Of a stretch of 64,000 nucleotides of DNA, positions 56,501-64,000 are shown one piece after another (within the stretch, counting starts at the first letter, position 1; the number at the start of each line of letters is the position of its first letter). The notes under the pieces were generated by a model that had not been told where the DNA came from, made no database searches, and saw only the letters and a program-made list of their open reading frames with translations. The stretch comes from Pontibacter ummariensis. Lineage in GTDB: Bacteria; Bacteroidota; Bacteroidia; Cytophagales; Hymenobacteraceae. The DNA lies in contig NZ_FZOQ01000012.1 of NCBI RefSeq assembly GCF_900188175.1, forward strand, positions 62,001 through 126,000. Reading direction: 5' to 3'. Both the position numbers and the translations under genes were made by a program.

Positions 56501-57288
56501 TTGTAAGCGATTTCGTCCCAGCTGGCGGCAGTGCCATTGTAGTAGCCAAAGCTGTAGTCCTCCGTCTCGCTGATCTCGGTATTCCCCCACCACTCCCAAT
56601 AGGGGTCCTCTGCCGTTCCTTTGCGCTCGGAGTTAAAGCGCCAGCCAGCGATAGAGCCGTAGGAGTGGTTGGACACCAGCAGGTCTTTTGCCGCAGCGGC
56701 CATTTCGGCTGCATCCCCGTCAAAGTCATAAGCGAGAAGGTTGCTGAGGCCATAGGCCATGCCCTTGGCCTGTGGGTTGATGCCCCGGGCAACCATTGTT
56801 CCGGCAACGTGGGTGGCGTGCTCGTTATCCGTGGATGCCTTGTCTTTCTGCGTCACGTGGCCGGCAAGTTCCTGATGTGTAGCGCGTATGCGGCCGCCAT
56901 CCCAGATCGCCAGCTTCCCGGCTACCGAGTTGCTGGCCCCACTCAGGTTTAGCCCCAGCGACCCGCCCACCCACAACTGGTCTGTTTTAGTGGTAGCGGC
57001 AGCACGGGTATTGTTATAGGTGATGTAGTAAATAGGAAGACCCGTGGCATCGAGCCCCTGCAGGGAAATGCGGGTGCCGTCTTCATACGTTTTCTCCACG
57101 ACCCACCCGTGCTTACGGGCCAGTTGCAGGGCCTTGGAGCGGTTTGCCTTATAGTCTTTCTCGGCAGCGGAGGCTATTTTCTGCAGCGCCTTCACGTTTG
57201 TCTGGATGGGGATAATCGTGCGCTGCGCAAAGGCCGTTGTGGCCGATGCCATTCCGAGGGCAACAAGCCAAAGGCTCAGTATTCTCAT
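53524..57288 (-). CDS. T9SS-secreted subtilisin-like serine protease (S8)
   Basis: A 1254-residue protein with a signal peptide (LWLVALGMASATTAFAQ). The S8 catalytic triad is Asp130 (AIWDGGRI), His157 (HATHVAG) and Ser389 (NGTSMSAPNVSG), in a domain of ~120-460. A beta-rich region follows (P-domain-like, ISWTDPKGNVLSASAAL), then GEVED-like (FADWNGDGDFEDSNETV) and CARDB-like domains. The C-terminal ~80 residues (FPNPSGDGRFTV...SGLYILRARHGDSVQTSKLLIRK) are a type A T9SS sorting domain. It is exported and probably anchored on the surface. It is a single gene. Confidence 0.94.
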   Translation of the reverse strand: MRILSLWLVALGMASATTAFAQRTIIPIQTNVKALQKIASAAEKDYKANRSKALQLARKHGWVVEKTYEDGTRISLQGLDATGLPIYYITYNNTRAAATTKTDQLWVGGSLGLNLSGASNSVAGKLAIWDGGRIRATHQELAGHVTQKDKASTDNEHATHVAGTMVARGINPQAKGMAYGLSNLLAYDFDGDAAEMAAAAKDLLVSNHSYGSIAGWRFNSERKGTAEDPYWEWWGNTEISETEDYSFGYYNGTAASWDEIAYNAPYYLMVKSAGNNRNENGPEVGKPYFQRNSKGAFTLVSSRPANMSSNNSYDVISTAGTAKNVLTVGAVAPISEGYNRPEDVQISSFSSFGPTDDGRIKPDIVGNGVAVLSTTSDSDRSYKVLNGTSMSAPNVSGTLLLLQEHYANVNRGNVMRAATLKGLVLHTADEAGISKGPDYVYGWGLLNAERAARMISNTNGTHLIQENTLSEDQTYTLKVIASGAGPLEVTISWTDPKGNVLSASAALNNRSPRLINDLDVRVSNRGTTYLPWTLAPEKPDAAAKAGDNIRDNVEKILIEHAVPGQEYTITVKHKGTLSKGPQAYSLLVSGVGGTAVCASAPGSEAGAKITAFGIGTQNKTFDAGCTTYQDLTSTIFELEPGQSKALTLTAGSCGADAATVAKVFADWNGDGDFEDSNETVATSGVLQGAAPFTGTIQAPTTAIAGNKVRLRVVLQETENAASVTACGSYARGETQDYLLQFTQPQKDISVTAISPVGGSILCTSPAQAVTATIRNNGTAAQRNIPVTISVRENGEEVAQLKGTYNGVLAPYTKADLLLEGSFATEAGKTYELVALSSLQGDAVSDNNRMQRSFTIAEALAPPTHVSAARCGTDPMYTLSGTGEGTVFWYNSATSTQPLAAGNLQQISASAVHDKIYAAYNDLEATIGAPNKGFATGGGYNQFSPDVHISTKAPVILQTARLYIGNGGKITFTAYNENGAPVSERTLVVTPTRSNPAPGVQPDDPTDEGAVYYLGLELPEAGNYRIAISYENGATIFRNNTGVKGYPFEVPNVVSITGNSATTTPMEYYYYFYDLKVSALGCKSERVEVPMKTGNPLPKPVVSRDGTELVSSAAEGNQWYLDGKAIADATGSTYTPTVSGTYTVIVLKDGCISDVSTAFSFDLETASRDVSADLLAFPNPSGDGRFTVTLETDGPEEILFDVVDMLGKTVYTAEVSRYNGQYKGELDLSSKSSGLYILRARHGDSVQTSKLLIRK

Positions 57289-57432
57289 AAAAGTAGGGTT
57301 GGGTAGGTCTTACTAGACATCAAGTTACTACAAAACTGCGATAATGGCAATTCGTTCCCGTTGCTGCAAATATTTTGCTGCTCAGCAGCGCAGGAGGATA
57401 TACCTTGTTATGGCAGAGGAGGGTAGAAACAA

Positions 57433-57464
57433 AAAGAGCACCGCTGCCGACAGCGGTGCTCTTT
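57433..57464 (-). terminator. Intrinsic terminator of hemB
   Basis: Perfect 14-bp arms AAAGAGCACCGCTG (57433-57446) and CAGCGGTGCTCTTT (57451-57464), loop CCGA, with T on the minus strand. Confidence 0.93.
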
Positions 57465-57483
57465 AATGTGCGGTCTTCTGAAA

Positions 57484-58455
57484 TTACTTTTTCAGGTACT
57501 GGGCGAACTCTTTCGCGAAATAGGTCAGGATGACGTCTGCTCCAGCGCGCTTGATGCTGGTCAGGATCTCCACCATGGCTTTCTCGCCGTCTATCCATCC
57601 GTTTTGCGCGGCCGCTTTCACCATGGCATACTCCCCACTGATGTTGTAGGCTGCGATGGGCAGGTTGGAGTTATCACGGAGCAGCTTGATCACGTCCAGG
57701 TAAGCCAGGGCCGGCTTCACCATCAGGTAATCAGCGCCCTCTGCAGTGTCCAGCTCCGCTTCGATCAAAGCTTCGCGGCTGTTGGCGTAGTTCATCTGGT
57801 AAGTTTTCTTATCGCCGGACTTGGGGGCGGAGTTCAGGGCATCGCGGAACGGACCGTAGAAGGCACTGGCGTACTTGGCAGTGTAAGACATGATCCCCAC
57901 TTTCTGAAAGCCATTCTCATCCAGCACCTGGCGGATGTGCGCCACGCGTCCGTCCATCATGTCAGAAGGGGCCACGATGTCTGCCCCGGCCTGTGCCTGC
58001 GTCAGGGCCATTTTACCCAACACCTCCAGGGTCTCGTCGTTCAGAATCTCGCCGTTTTCTACAATGCCGTCATGTCCGTCCGAGCTGTAAGGGTCCATCG
58101 CCACATCGGTGATGAGGGCTACCTGTGGGAAATTCTTCTTTACCTCCCGAATAAAGCTCGGGAAAAGCCCTTCGGGGTTGTGGCTCTCCGTGGCGTACTT
58201 GTCTTTCAGAGGCTCCGGAATGCTCGGGAAAGGGGCGAACGCCGTCAGGCCTAAGTCTACACAGGCAGCTACTTCCTCCAGGGCTGTATCGATGGAGAAG
58301 CGGTTGATGCCCGGCATGGATTTTACTTCTACGCGCTGGTTCTGGCCGTCAATGATAAAGAGCGGTAGTATAAAATCGTTCAGGCTCAGGCTTGTTTCCT
58401 GCACCATATTGCGGATCGCTTCCGTCTGGCGGTTGCGTCTTGGTCGTCTGATCAT
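57484..58455 (-). CDS. hemB: Porphobilinogen synthase (ALA dehydratase), zinc-free active-site type
   Basis: A 323-residue enzyme that joins two 5-aminolevulinates to porphobilinogen in haem synthesis. The Schiff-base Lys247 (YLMVKPALAYLD) and Lys194 (SYTAKYASAFYGPF) are present. The metal region reads DVAMDPYSSDGHDG (117-130): the three zinc cysteines of the E. coli or human type are replaced by Ala, Asp and Asp, as in the Pseudomonas-like Mg-stimulated class. The length is standard. A TAnnTTTG box lies 44 bp upstream. It is a single gene. Confidence 0.96.
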   Translation of the reverse strand: MIRRPRRNRQTEAIRNMVQETSLSLNDFILPLFIIDGQNQRVEVKSMPGINRFSIDTALEEVAACVDLGLTAFAPFPSIPEPLKDKYATESHNPEGLFPSFIREVKKNFPQVALITDVAMDPYSSDGHDGIVENGEILNDETLEVLGKMALTQAQAGADIVAPSDMMDGRVAHIRQVLDENGFQKVGIMSYTAKYASAFYGPFRDALNSAPKSGDKKTYQMNYANSREALIEAELDTAEGADYLMVKPALAYLDVIKLLRDNSNLPIAAYNISGEYAMVKAAAQNGWIDGEKAMVEILTSIKRAGADVILTYFAKEFAQYLKK

Positions 58456-58498
58456 AGGTAAAAATCTTAATTAAAAGATGTTCAAAATCAAGTGGGTG

Positions 58499-58506
58499 CA
58501 AAGTTA
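58499..58506 (-). promoter_or_regulatory. -7 box of hemB
   Basis: Reads TAACTTTG on the minus strand, 44 bp before the start. No clear TTG at -33 is seen. Confidence 0.45.
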
Positions 58507-58604
58507 CAGGGAAAGCAGGGGATTCGGAATCGGTTTAGCCCTTAATTGTTGGTTCCGCTGCGTTCCCTGAGGATGGAAAGCACTTGCCATGGCACATATA
58601 AATA

Positions 58605-58634
58605 AAGAAGGCGGTACAACAGCACCGCCTTCTT
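58605..58634 (-). terminator. Intrinsic terminator of the ornithine aminotransferase gene
   Basis: AAGAAGGCGGT (58605-58615) and ACCGCCTTCTT (58624-58634), perfect 11-bp arms, 8-base loop. Confidence 0.85.
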
Positions 58635-58641
58635 TTCGGGT

Positions 58642-59883
58642 TTAGAAATTCGTAACCACTTCTTCTATGATGTCGCAGCACTCATTCAACTGCTCCTTCG
58701 TGATGACCAGTGGAGGGGCGAAGCGGATGATGTCGCCGTGGGTCGGCTTGGCCAAGAGGCCTTTTTCCATCAGCGCCACGCACACATCCCAGGCAGAGCG
58801 CCCATCTTCGGTAGGGTTGATAACGATGGCGTTCAGCAGGCCACGGCCGCGTACGAGCGTTACCAGTTCCGGACGCTTTTGCATCAGCTTGCGCATGCGC
58901 TCCCGGAACAGTTCGCCTAACACCCGGGCATTCTCGGTCAGGTTCTCCTCTTTAATAACCTCCAAAGCAGCAATGGCTACAACAGCGGCCAAGGGGTTGC
59001 CGCCAAAGGTAGAGCCATGCTCACCGGGCTGGATGCAGAGCATGACGTCATCGTTGGCGAGTACGCAGGAAACCGGCAGCACGCCACCCGACAGGGCTTT
59101 GCCCAGTATCAGGACGTCTGCTTTCACATCATCATAATAGCTTGCCAGTAGCTTGCCAGAACGACCGATGCCTGTTTGTATCTCGTCGGTCATCAAAAGC
59201 ACGTCGTACTCCTTGCACAGGGCCTGCGCCTTGGCCAGGTAACCCTCGTCCGGCACCATCACGCCGGCTTCCCCCTGGACCGGCTCCACTAAAAAGCCGC
59301 ACAGGTTCGGGTTCTCTTTCAGAGCCTGCTCCAGCGCCTCTATATTATTATAGGGGATTACCTTATAGCCGGGCATGTACGGGCCAAAGTCGCGGGTAGA
59401 GTCAGGGTCGGTAGAGAAGGAAATAATACCGGTTGTGCGGCCGTGGAAATTGTGCTCCACCACCAGGATTTCGGCATTGTGCGGTGCGATGCCCTTTTTC
59501 ATGTAGCCCCATTTGCGCGCCAGCTTAATAGCAGTCTCTACGGCCTCTGCGCCTGAGTTCATGAACAGGGCCTTGTCGTAGTTGAAATACTCGCAAACGT
59601 ATTTCTCGGCCACTCCTAGCTTGTCGTTGTAAAAGGCGCGGGAAGTGAGGGTTAACTGTTGTGCCTGCTCTGTCAGGGCATTAATGATCTTCGGGTGACA
59701 GTGTCCCTGGTTTACAGCGCTATAGGCCGATAAAAAATCATAGTAATGCTTACCCTCCACATCCCACAGGTGCACTCCTTCGCCGCGGCTCAGCACCACA
59801 GGTAGGGGATGGTAGTTGTGGGCACCGTACTTGTGCTCTGTGTCGATGGCCTGCTGGCTGGAGGTAATTGTTAGCGTGCTCAT
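58642..59883 (-). CDS. rocD: Ornithine aminotransferase
   Basis: A 413-residue PLP enzyme that converts ornithine and 2-oxoglutarate to glutamate semialdehyde and glutamate. [27 protein letters not shown] is the classical N-terminus. [53 protein letters not shown] and the Schiff-base Lys262 ([11 protein letters not shown]) are present. It is a single gene with its own terminator. It is divergent from the DUF5522 gene. Confidence 0.95.
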   Translation of the reverse strand: MSTLTITSSQQAIDTEHKYGAHNYHPLPVVLSRGEGVHLWDVEGKHYYDFLSAYSAVNQGHCHPKIINALTEQAQQLTLTSRAFYNDKLGVAEKYVCEYFNYDKALFMNSGAEAVETAIKLARKWGYMKKGIAPHNAEILVVEHNFHGRTTGIISFSTDPDSTRDFGPYMPGYKVIPYNNIEALEQALKENPNLCGFLVEPVQGEAGVMVPDEGYLAKAQALCKEYDVLLMTDEIQTGIGRSGKLLASYYDDVKADVLILGKALSGGVLPVSCVLANDDVMLCIQPGEHGSTFGGNPLAAVVAIAALEVIKEENLTENARVLGELFRERMRKLMQKRPELVTLVRGRGLLNAIVINPTEDGRSAWDVCVALMEKGLLAKPTHGDIIRFAPPLVITKEQLNECCDIIEEVVTNF

Positions 59884-60090
59884 AGTTTAAGGTTAAAAAG
59901 GTTCTTCAGGAGGTAAGGCGGGCTTGCTGTTTGCACAGGTTGCGCGCCTGCTAGTAGTACCGCTTAGCTCCCTGTTTGTTGTAAAACTAGTTAAATTGGC
60001 GCTACTTTAAAACCTATACGGCGTGCCGGTAGGATTAGGTCTTTAGAGGGGCGAGGAGTGCAGCGGTTCCAGAGGCCCTAGGGCGGTGGT

Positions 60091-60121
60091 TTGCTGGGGC
60101 CTGTGGCGTTAACTAACTTTG
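60091..60121 (+). promoter_or_regulatory. Promoter of the DUF5522 gene
   Basis: TTG (60091-60093) and TAACTTTG (60114-60121) with a 20-base spacer. The start would be near 60128, so translation must begin downstream of it. Confidence 0.75.
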
Positions 60122-60139
60122 CATAAACAAAAGGAAAAC

Positions 60140-60310
60140 TTGAGTCAGAAACTGAAAGAAGGAGAGGACTACTACCTGAACGAACAGGGCTTGATGGTGT
60201 TTACGGCTAGGTATCACCTGAAGCGGAGCTATTGCTGCCAGAACGGCTGTAAGCACTGCCCCTACGGGTTCAGGAGAAAGCAGCGCGACCAGGGGGGCAA
60301 GTGCGTGTAA
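60140..60310 (+). CDS. DUF5522 small cysteine-rich protein, TTG start
   Basis: A 56-residue protein starting at TTG 60140 (read as fMet-SQKLKEGEDYY). There is no ATG. The frame is open upstream to TTG 60119, but that codon lies in the -7 box, while 60140 has AAGGAAAA at 60131-60138. The DUF5522 motif RSYCCQNGCKHCPYGFR carries four cysteines and a His, likely a metal site. The function is unknown. It is a single gene before rpmB. Confidence 0.85.
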   Translation: MSQKLKEGEDYYLNEQGLMVFTARYHLKRSYCCQNGCKHCPYGFRRKQRDQGGKCV

Positions 60311-60388
60311 AGAGAAGGGTGTTGTTACTCAAAAATGAGGATTAACGCGCCCTGTTACACAATTGAAGGAAAAATATTCGCTATGCCT

Positions 60389-60419
60389 TTGAATTTCTGT
60401 ATCTTTTTGCAGATATTTG
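60389..60419 (+). promoter_or_regulatory. Promoter of rpmB
   Basis: TTG (60389-60391) and GATATTTG (60412-60419) with a 20-base spacer, one base off the -7 consensus. The leader would be about 28 nt. Confidence 0.6.
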
Positions 60420-60453
60420 CACCCCTATTGAAATAATTAGAACAAAAGACAAG

Positions 60454-60693
60454 ATGGCACGAGTTTGCGACATTACAGGAAAAAGACCACGCGTAGGTAA
60501 CAACGTATCTCACGCTAATAATAAGACAAAGCGTAAGTTCTATCCAAACCTTCAGAAGAAGCGTTTCTACATCCCGGAAGAAGATGCTTGGGTAACGCTT
60601 AAGGTTTCTACTTCAGCCCTGAGAACTATCAACAAGAATGGTATTTCTGCTGTGTTGAAGAAGGCTGTAGAGCAAGGATATATCCTGTTCTAA
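60454..60693 (+). CDS. rpmB: Ribosomal protein bL28
   Basis: A 79-residue ribosomal protein. [39 protein letters not shown] is the classical N-terminus and [20 protein letters not shown] the C-terminal part. Unlike most Bacteroidota relatives it is separated from rpmG by 368 bp and has its own promoter and terminator-like hairpin. Confidence 0.97.
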   Translation: MARVCDITGKRPRVGNNVSHANNKTKRKFYPNLQKKRFYIPEEDAWVTLKVSTSALRTINKNGISAVLKKAVEQGYILF

Positions 60694-60797
60694 TTTGGTC
60701 TACTCCGGCTGGTGCTGCTGAGCGCTACAGCTAAGCCTGTGGCCACAGCCTGTACTACACCGGGCCAGCCATCTGATACTTTAGATATTTTCTATCG

Positions 60798-60855
60798 GCA
60801 ACGGAGAGAGGTAAGCAGCAAGCGCTGATAGTCCTCGCTCCGTTGCTGTTTTTTT
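60798..60855 (+). terminator. Probable terminator of rpmB
   Basis: GCAACGGAG (60798-60806) and CTCCGTTGC (60838-60846) with a long loop that holds further pairing, followed by seven T (60849-60855). Confidence 0.7.
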
Positions 60856-61002
60856 ACCGCCTTCAACGCTGTAATGGTGGGGCGGAATCGCTGGGTACGG
60901 ATGGCCGAACCAAGAAACCAAAGCAAGGTAGGACGTGTTACCGAATCAGGTAAATGTTGTGAAGCTAAGACACTGGCTTTCACAATAAAGTTTTTACTTT
61001 GT

Positions 61003-61033
61003 TTGTAATTAGAGTTTTAAGCTTTTATATTTG
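61003..61033 (+). promoter_or_regulatory. Promoter of rpmG-DUF4295
   Basis: TTG (61003-61005) and TATATTTG (61026-61033) with a 20-base spacer, a full consensus. The leader is about 20 nt before rpmG. Confidence 0.8.
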
Positions 61034-61061
61034 CAGTCCTAAATAAAAATTACTTGTTGAG

Positions 61062-61250
61062 ATGGCTAAAAAAGCAAAAGGTAATAGAATCCAGGTTATC
61101 ATGGAGTGCACAGAGCAGAGAGCCTCTGGAGTACCTGGCATGTCAAGGTACATTACTACCAAGAACAGAAAGAATACTCCTGAGCGTCTTGAGCTTAAGA
61201 AGTATAACCCGAACCTGAAGAAAGTAACTGTACACAAAGAAATTAAATAA
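61062..61250 (+). CDS. rpmG: Ribosomal protein bL33
   Basis: A 62-residue protein, [20 protein letters not shown] and [22 protein letters not shown], the bL33 pattern. The zinc cysteine pairs of the C+ type are absent (only one Cys), so this is the C- type. It is 2 bp before the DUF4295 gene. Confidence 0.96.
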   Translation: MAKKAKGNRIQVIMECTEQRASGVPGMSRYITTKNRKNTPERLELKKYNPNLKKVTVHKEIK

Positions 61251-61252
61251 CC

Positions 61253-61405
61253 ATGGCTAAGAAGGTAGTTGCAACCCTAAAGACCGCTACAGGTAAAGAC
61301 TGGGCAAAAGTGATCAAAGCTGTGAAGTCTCCAAAAACGGGTGCTTACAGCTTTAAAGAAGAAATGGTGCCTGTTGACAAAGTACAGGAGTACCTTAAGA
61401 AGTAA
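61253..61405 (+). CDS. DUF4295 small basic protein, probably ribosomal (bL38)
   Basis: A 50-residue Lys-rich protein that begins MAKKVVATLKTATGKDWAKV and ends VPVDKVQEYLKK, which matches DUF4295. It follows rpmG by 2 bp. As I recall, this family was found as an extra large-subunit protein (bL38) in the Flavobacterium ribosome structure; that link is from memory. The neighbourhood rpmB, rpmG, DUF4295, ftsY is conserved in Bacteroidota. Confidence 0.88.
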   Translation: MAKKVVATLKTATGKDWAKVIKAVKSPKTGAYSFKEEMVPVDKVQEYLKK

Positions 61406-61443
61406 TAAGCCTACTCTACTATATATAGATAGATTACACGAAG

Positions 61444-61467
61444 AAGTCCCATTGTTGGGACTTTTTT
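61444..61467 (+). terminator. Terminator between DUF4295 and ftsY
   Basis: AAGTCCCA (61444-61451) and TGGGACTT (61456-61463), loop of 4, then a run of six T. It is 38 bp after the DUF4295 stop. Confidence 0.85.
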
Positions 61468-61515
61468 AGTATATTACCGTATCACCGAAAGCTTTATCCT
61501 TACAAAAATATCGGT

Positions 61516-62475
61516 ATGGGCATTTTTGACTTTTTCAATAAAGAGAAGAAAAAAGAGTCGCTGGACAAAGGCCTCGAGAAATCTAAGAGCAGCTTCTTTG
61601 GCCAGTTGAGCAAGGCCGTAGTTGGTAAGTCCACCGTGGATGTGGAAGTGCTCGACGAACTGGAGGAAATCCTGGTGCATGCCGATGTGGGGGTGGATAC
61701 AACGGTGAAGATCATTGACCGTATCGAAAAGCGCGTGGCACGTGACAAGTACGTGGGCACCGATGAACTGGACAAGATCCTGCGCGAGGAGATTGCCGGG
61801 CTGCTGGAAGAGAATAACTCCGGCGATGGCGCTGACTTTGAGTTACCTGCCGGTATTAAGCCGTATGTGATCATGGTGGTAGGGGTGAATGGCGTGGGCA
61901 AGACCACGACTATCGGTAAACTCGCCGCCCAGTTCCACAAAGCCGGTAAGCAGGTGGTGTTAGGTGCTGCCGATACCTTCCGGGCTGCTGCCGTAGATCA
62001 GCTGATCATCTGGGGCGAGCGCGTAGGCGTACCGGTTATTTCGCATGGCATGAATACAGACCCGGCTTCCGTGGCCTATGATGCCGTGAAGAAGGGGGTG
62101 GAGATGAATGCTGATGTGGTGATTATTGACACGGCAGGCCGCCTGCACAACAAGGTAGGTTTGATGAACGAGCTGGCCAAGATCAAGCGCGTGATGCAGA
62201 AGATAACACCAGACACCCCACACGAGGTGCTGTTGGTGTTAGATGGCAGTACAGGCCAGAACGCTCTGCTGCAGGCCCGCGAGTTTACGAAAGCCACGGA
62301 CGTAACGGCCCTGGCTATCACGAAGCTGGATGGCACAGCCAAAGGCGGTGTGGTGATCGGTATTTCTGATGAATTTAAAATTCCGGTGAAATACATCGGA
62401 GTTGGCGAGAAAATTGAAGACCTACAACTGTTCGATAAACAGGAATTTGTAGACTCTTTCTTTTCACGCAAGTAA
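61516..62475 (+). CDS. ftsY: Signal recognition particle receptor FtsY
   Basis: A 319-residue SRP GTPase that docks SRP-ribosome complexes at the membrane. The N-terminal A domain is very short (MGIFDFFNKEKKKESLDKGL). The N domain is helical (~20-95). The G domain has G1 GVNGVGKTTTIGKLA (~122), DTFRAAAVDQL, DTAGRLHNK, TKLDGTAKGG and GVGEKIEDLQLF. The length is typical of the short forms. It is the first gene of a tight run with the lipoprotein and rimO (gaps of 7 and 3 bp). Confidence 0.96.
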   Translation: MGIFDFFNKEKKKESLDKGLEKSKSSFFGQLSKAVVGKSTVDVEVLDELEEILVHADVGVDTTVKIIDRIEKRVARDKYVGTDELDKILREEIAGLLEENNSGDGADFELPAGIKPYVIMVVGVNGVGKTTTIGKLAAQFHKAGKQVVLGAADTFRAAAVDQLIIWGERVGVPVISHGMNTDPASVAYDAVKKGVEMNADVVIIDTAGRLHNKVGLMNELAKIKRVMQKITPDTPHEVLLVLDGSTGQNALLQAREFTKATDVTALAITKLDGTAKGGVVIGISDEFKIPVKYIGVGEKIEDLQLFDKQEFVDSFFSRK

Positions 62476-62482
62476 ATACACC

Positions 62483-63019
62483 ATGCATAAGCTCCTGCTG
62501 TTGCCGCTGGCATTGCTCCTATGGCAATGCAACGGCACAAAACAAGCCCATCAACCGCCAAACCAACAAGAGCAGATGGAAAACAAGGAGCAAGGGCCCC
62601 TGTCAGCACAAAAACCGGCAGCACAGGAGCAACAGGCTCCCATCACACAGGGAATCAGCGGCAAAGTGCTGTGGCAGGCGGGCAATCAGATGCCTTCGCC
62701 GGATGCCCCGCCTAGTAAGGGCAGAGGTGTGCAGCGTACCCTGTACGTCTACGAGCTTACCAACGGCGCACAAGCCAGAACCATAGACGGTGTTTTTCAC
62801 ACCAACATTCAAACTAATTTAGTAACTCAGGTTGTTACAGATGCTAACGGCAACTTTGCGGTTAGCCTGAAGCCCGGCAAATACAGCCTTTTCTCTAAAG
62901 AGGAAAAGGGCCTGTATGCGAATCTCTTTGACGGGGAGAATAACATCTTCCCGGTAGAAGTAAAGGAGGGGCAGGTAACAGACGTAGAGTTTCTGATCAA
63001 TTATCAAGCAAGCTATTAA
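62483..63019 (+). CDS. Lipoprotein with carboxypeptidase-regulatory-like domain
   Basis: A 178-residue lipoprotein with lipobox LLWQC (MHKLLLLPLALLLWQCNG, Cys16). A Gln/Pro/Asn-rich linker (~18-55) leads into a beta domain (~60-178) with GKVLWQAGNQMP and VVTDANGNFAVSLKPGKYSLFSKEEKGLYAN, the pattern of CarboxypepD_reg/Cna-B-like folds. The function is unknown. It starts 7 bp after ftsY and ends 3 bp before rimO, so it is part of that operon. Confidence 0.7.
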   Translation: MHKLLLLPLALLLWQCNGTKQAHQPPNQQEQMENKEQGPLSAQKPAAQEQQAPITQGISGKVLWQAGNQMPSPDAPPSKGRGVQRTLYVYELTNGAQARTIDGVFHTNIQTNLVTQVVTDANGNFAVSLKPGKYSLFSKEEKGLYANLFDGENNIFPVEVKEGQVTDVEFLINYQASY

Positions 63020-63022
63020 TCT

Positions 63023-64000
63023 GTGAAAGTAAGATCACTCAAGAAGGATAAAGTAAACGTGGTAACGCTGGGTTGCTCTAAAAACCTGGTAGACTCGGAA
63101 GTACTGATGGGGCAGCTGCGTGCCAACGAGTTTGATGTGGCGCACGAGTCTGACAAGGACGATTCTAACATCATCATCGTGAACACCTGTGGCTTTATCG
63201 ACAATGCCAAGCAGGAATCCATTGATACCATTCTGCGCTACGCTGACGCCAAAGAGGCAGGCCAGATCGACAAGCTCTATGTGACAGGCTGCCTATCGCA
63301 GCGCTACAAGGATTCGCTGGAGGCCGAGATCCCACAGGTAGATGCCTACTTCGGTACCCTGGAGCTGCCGCAACTGCTAAAGAAGCTGGAGGCGGACTAC
63401 AAGCACGAGCTGATCGGCGAGCGTTTGTTAACAACGCCTTCTCACTTTGCTTACTTTAAGATTGCCGAAGGTTGTAACCGTCCTTGTTCCTTCTGTGCCA
63501 TCCCGCTGATGCGCGGTAAGCACGTAGACCGCCCGATTGAGGATTTGGTAAAAGAAGCAAAGCGTTTGGCAAGCATGGGTACGAAAGAACTGGTGCTGAT
63601 CGCGCAAGATTTGACTTATTATGGATTACAGCACTATGGCGAACGCAAGTTGGCTGACCTGCTCCGTAACCTATCGGATGTAGACGGTATCGAGTGGATC
63701 CGGATGCAGTACGCGTACCCGTCGCAGTTCCCGATGGAGGTGTTTGACGTGATGAACGAGCGTGAGAACATCTGTAAGTACCTCGACATGCCGCTGCAAC
63801 ACATATCCGATAACATGCTCAAAACGATGCGCCGCGGTATCAGCAAGCGCCGAACTATTGAGCTGGTAGATCAGATCCGTCAGCGTGTGCCGGACATCGC
63901 TTTAAGAACTACCTTGATCGCCGGCCACCCAGGTGAGACAGATAAAGACTTCCAGGAGCTGTACGACTGGGTAGAAGAGACAAGGTTCGACCGCCTGGGC
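63023..64000 (+). CDS. rimO: Ribosomal protein S12 methylthiotransferase RimO (cut by window end)
   Basis: 326 residues are visible of about 435. It starts at GTG 63023 (VKVRSLKKDK). The N-terminal UPF0004 domain has the cluster cysteines Cys18 (TLGCSKN), Cys56 (VNTCGFI) and Cys90 (VTGCLSQRY). The radical-SAM motif is CNRPCSFC (Cys151, 155, 158). RimO adds a methylthio group to an Asp of S12. It is the third gene of the ftsY-lipoprotein run. Confidence 0.95.
   Translation, partial: MKVRSLKKDKVNVVTLGCSKNLVDSEVLMGQLRANEFDVAHESDKDDSNIIIVNTCGFIDNAKQESIDTILRYADAKEAGQIDKLYVTGCLSQRYKDSLEAEIPQVDAYFGTLELPQLLKKLEADYKHELIGERLLTTPSHFAYFKIAEGCNRPCSFCAIPLMRGKHVDRPIEDLVKEAKRLASMGTKELVLIAQDLTYYGLQHYGERKLADLLRNLSDVDGIEWIRMQYAYPSQFPMEVFDVMNERENICKYLDMPLQHISDNMLKTMRRGISKRRTIELVDQIRQRVPDIALRTTLIAGHPGETDKDFQELYDWVEETRFDRLG

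Larger units (their letters stand above)
60694..61061. other. 368-bp region between rpmB and rpmG, with structured part
   Basis: No gene is supported. A 12-bp palindrome CTGTGGCCACAG (60737-60748) sits inside GGCTGG...CCAGCC arms, followed by the rpmB terminator (60798-60855) and then the rpmG promoter. The palindromic part could be a 3' UTR structure or a small RNA. Confidence 0.5.

Noticed and set aside
60455..60470. TGGCAC...TTGC, like a sigma-54 promoter
   Set aside because: The distance between GG and GC is one base too short and the site lies in the first codons of rpmB, so it is a coding coincidence.

Overview
The window reads as chromosomal backbone of a Bacteroidota bacterium, most likely class Cytophagia near Pontibacter/Hymenobacter (inferred). 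The support is a T9SS-type C-terminal sorting domain, several promoters of the Bacteroidota type (TTG, about 20 nt, TAnnTTTG), weak Shine-Dalgarno signals at most starts, many DUF families typical of the phylum, a DUF4295 gene beside rpmG, and a kynurenine-type route to NAD. I see no phage, transposon, CRISPR array, rRNA or tRNA. Most convergent gene pairs are separated by strong palindromic terminators.

Layout. 1-8644: the kynurenine route (3-hydroxyanthranilate dioxygenase end, kynureninase, kynurenine 3-monooxygenase), interspersed with a GNAT enzyme, a DUF2975/HTH pair, an alanine:cation symporter, a Na+/H+ antiporter and an AlkB-type enzyme. 8874-18867: small secreted or membrane proteins together with asnS, rpoN (sigma-54) and a YiaK-type dehydrogenase. 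18910-31748: uvrA, a TetR/alpha-amylase/DUF202 group with a visible operator, a LOG-family protein, a MacB-like permease, queA, ispD, an orphan ABC ATPase, and DUF2795 and DUF349 proteins. 32106-40190: ettA, a 31-residue membrane peptide candidate, a class C beta-lactamase-like hydrolase, a PLC/S1-P1-like protein, a GNAT enzyme with a GH140-like glycosidase, and def-ruvX.

40333-46529 is the most system-like part: a minus-strand operon of a DUF4856 lipoprotein, an imelysin lipoprotein, an HTTM membrane protein and a TonB-dependent receptor. It has one clear promoter bracketed by two near-identical 23-bp AT-rich operators, and hairpins between its first three genes. This fits a metal-repressed (Fur-like) uptake operon. 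Its imelysin lacks the GxHxxE metal motif, so the usual mechanism may not apply.

46795-64000: a CtpA protease followed by homogentisate dioxygenase, a lipoprotein with a GroES-like protein, a DUF5916 protein, a T9SS-secreted subtilase, hemB (without the zinc cysteines), ornithine aminotransferase, a DUF5522 protein that starts at TTG, and the translation cluster rpmB, rpmG, DUF4295, ftsY, a lipoprotein and rimO, the last cut by the window edge.
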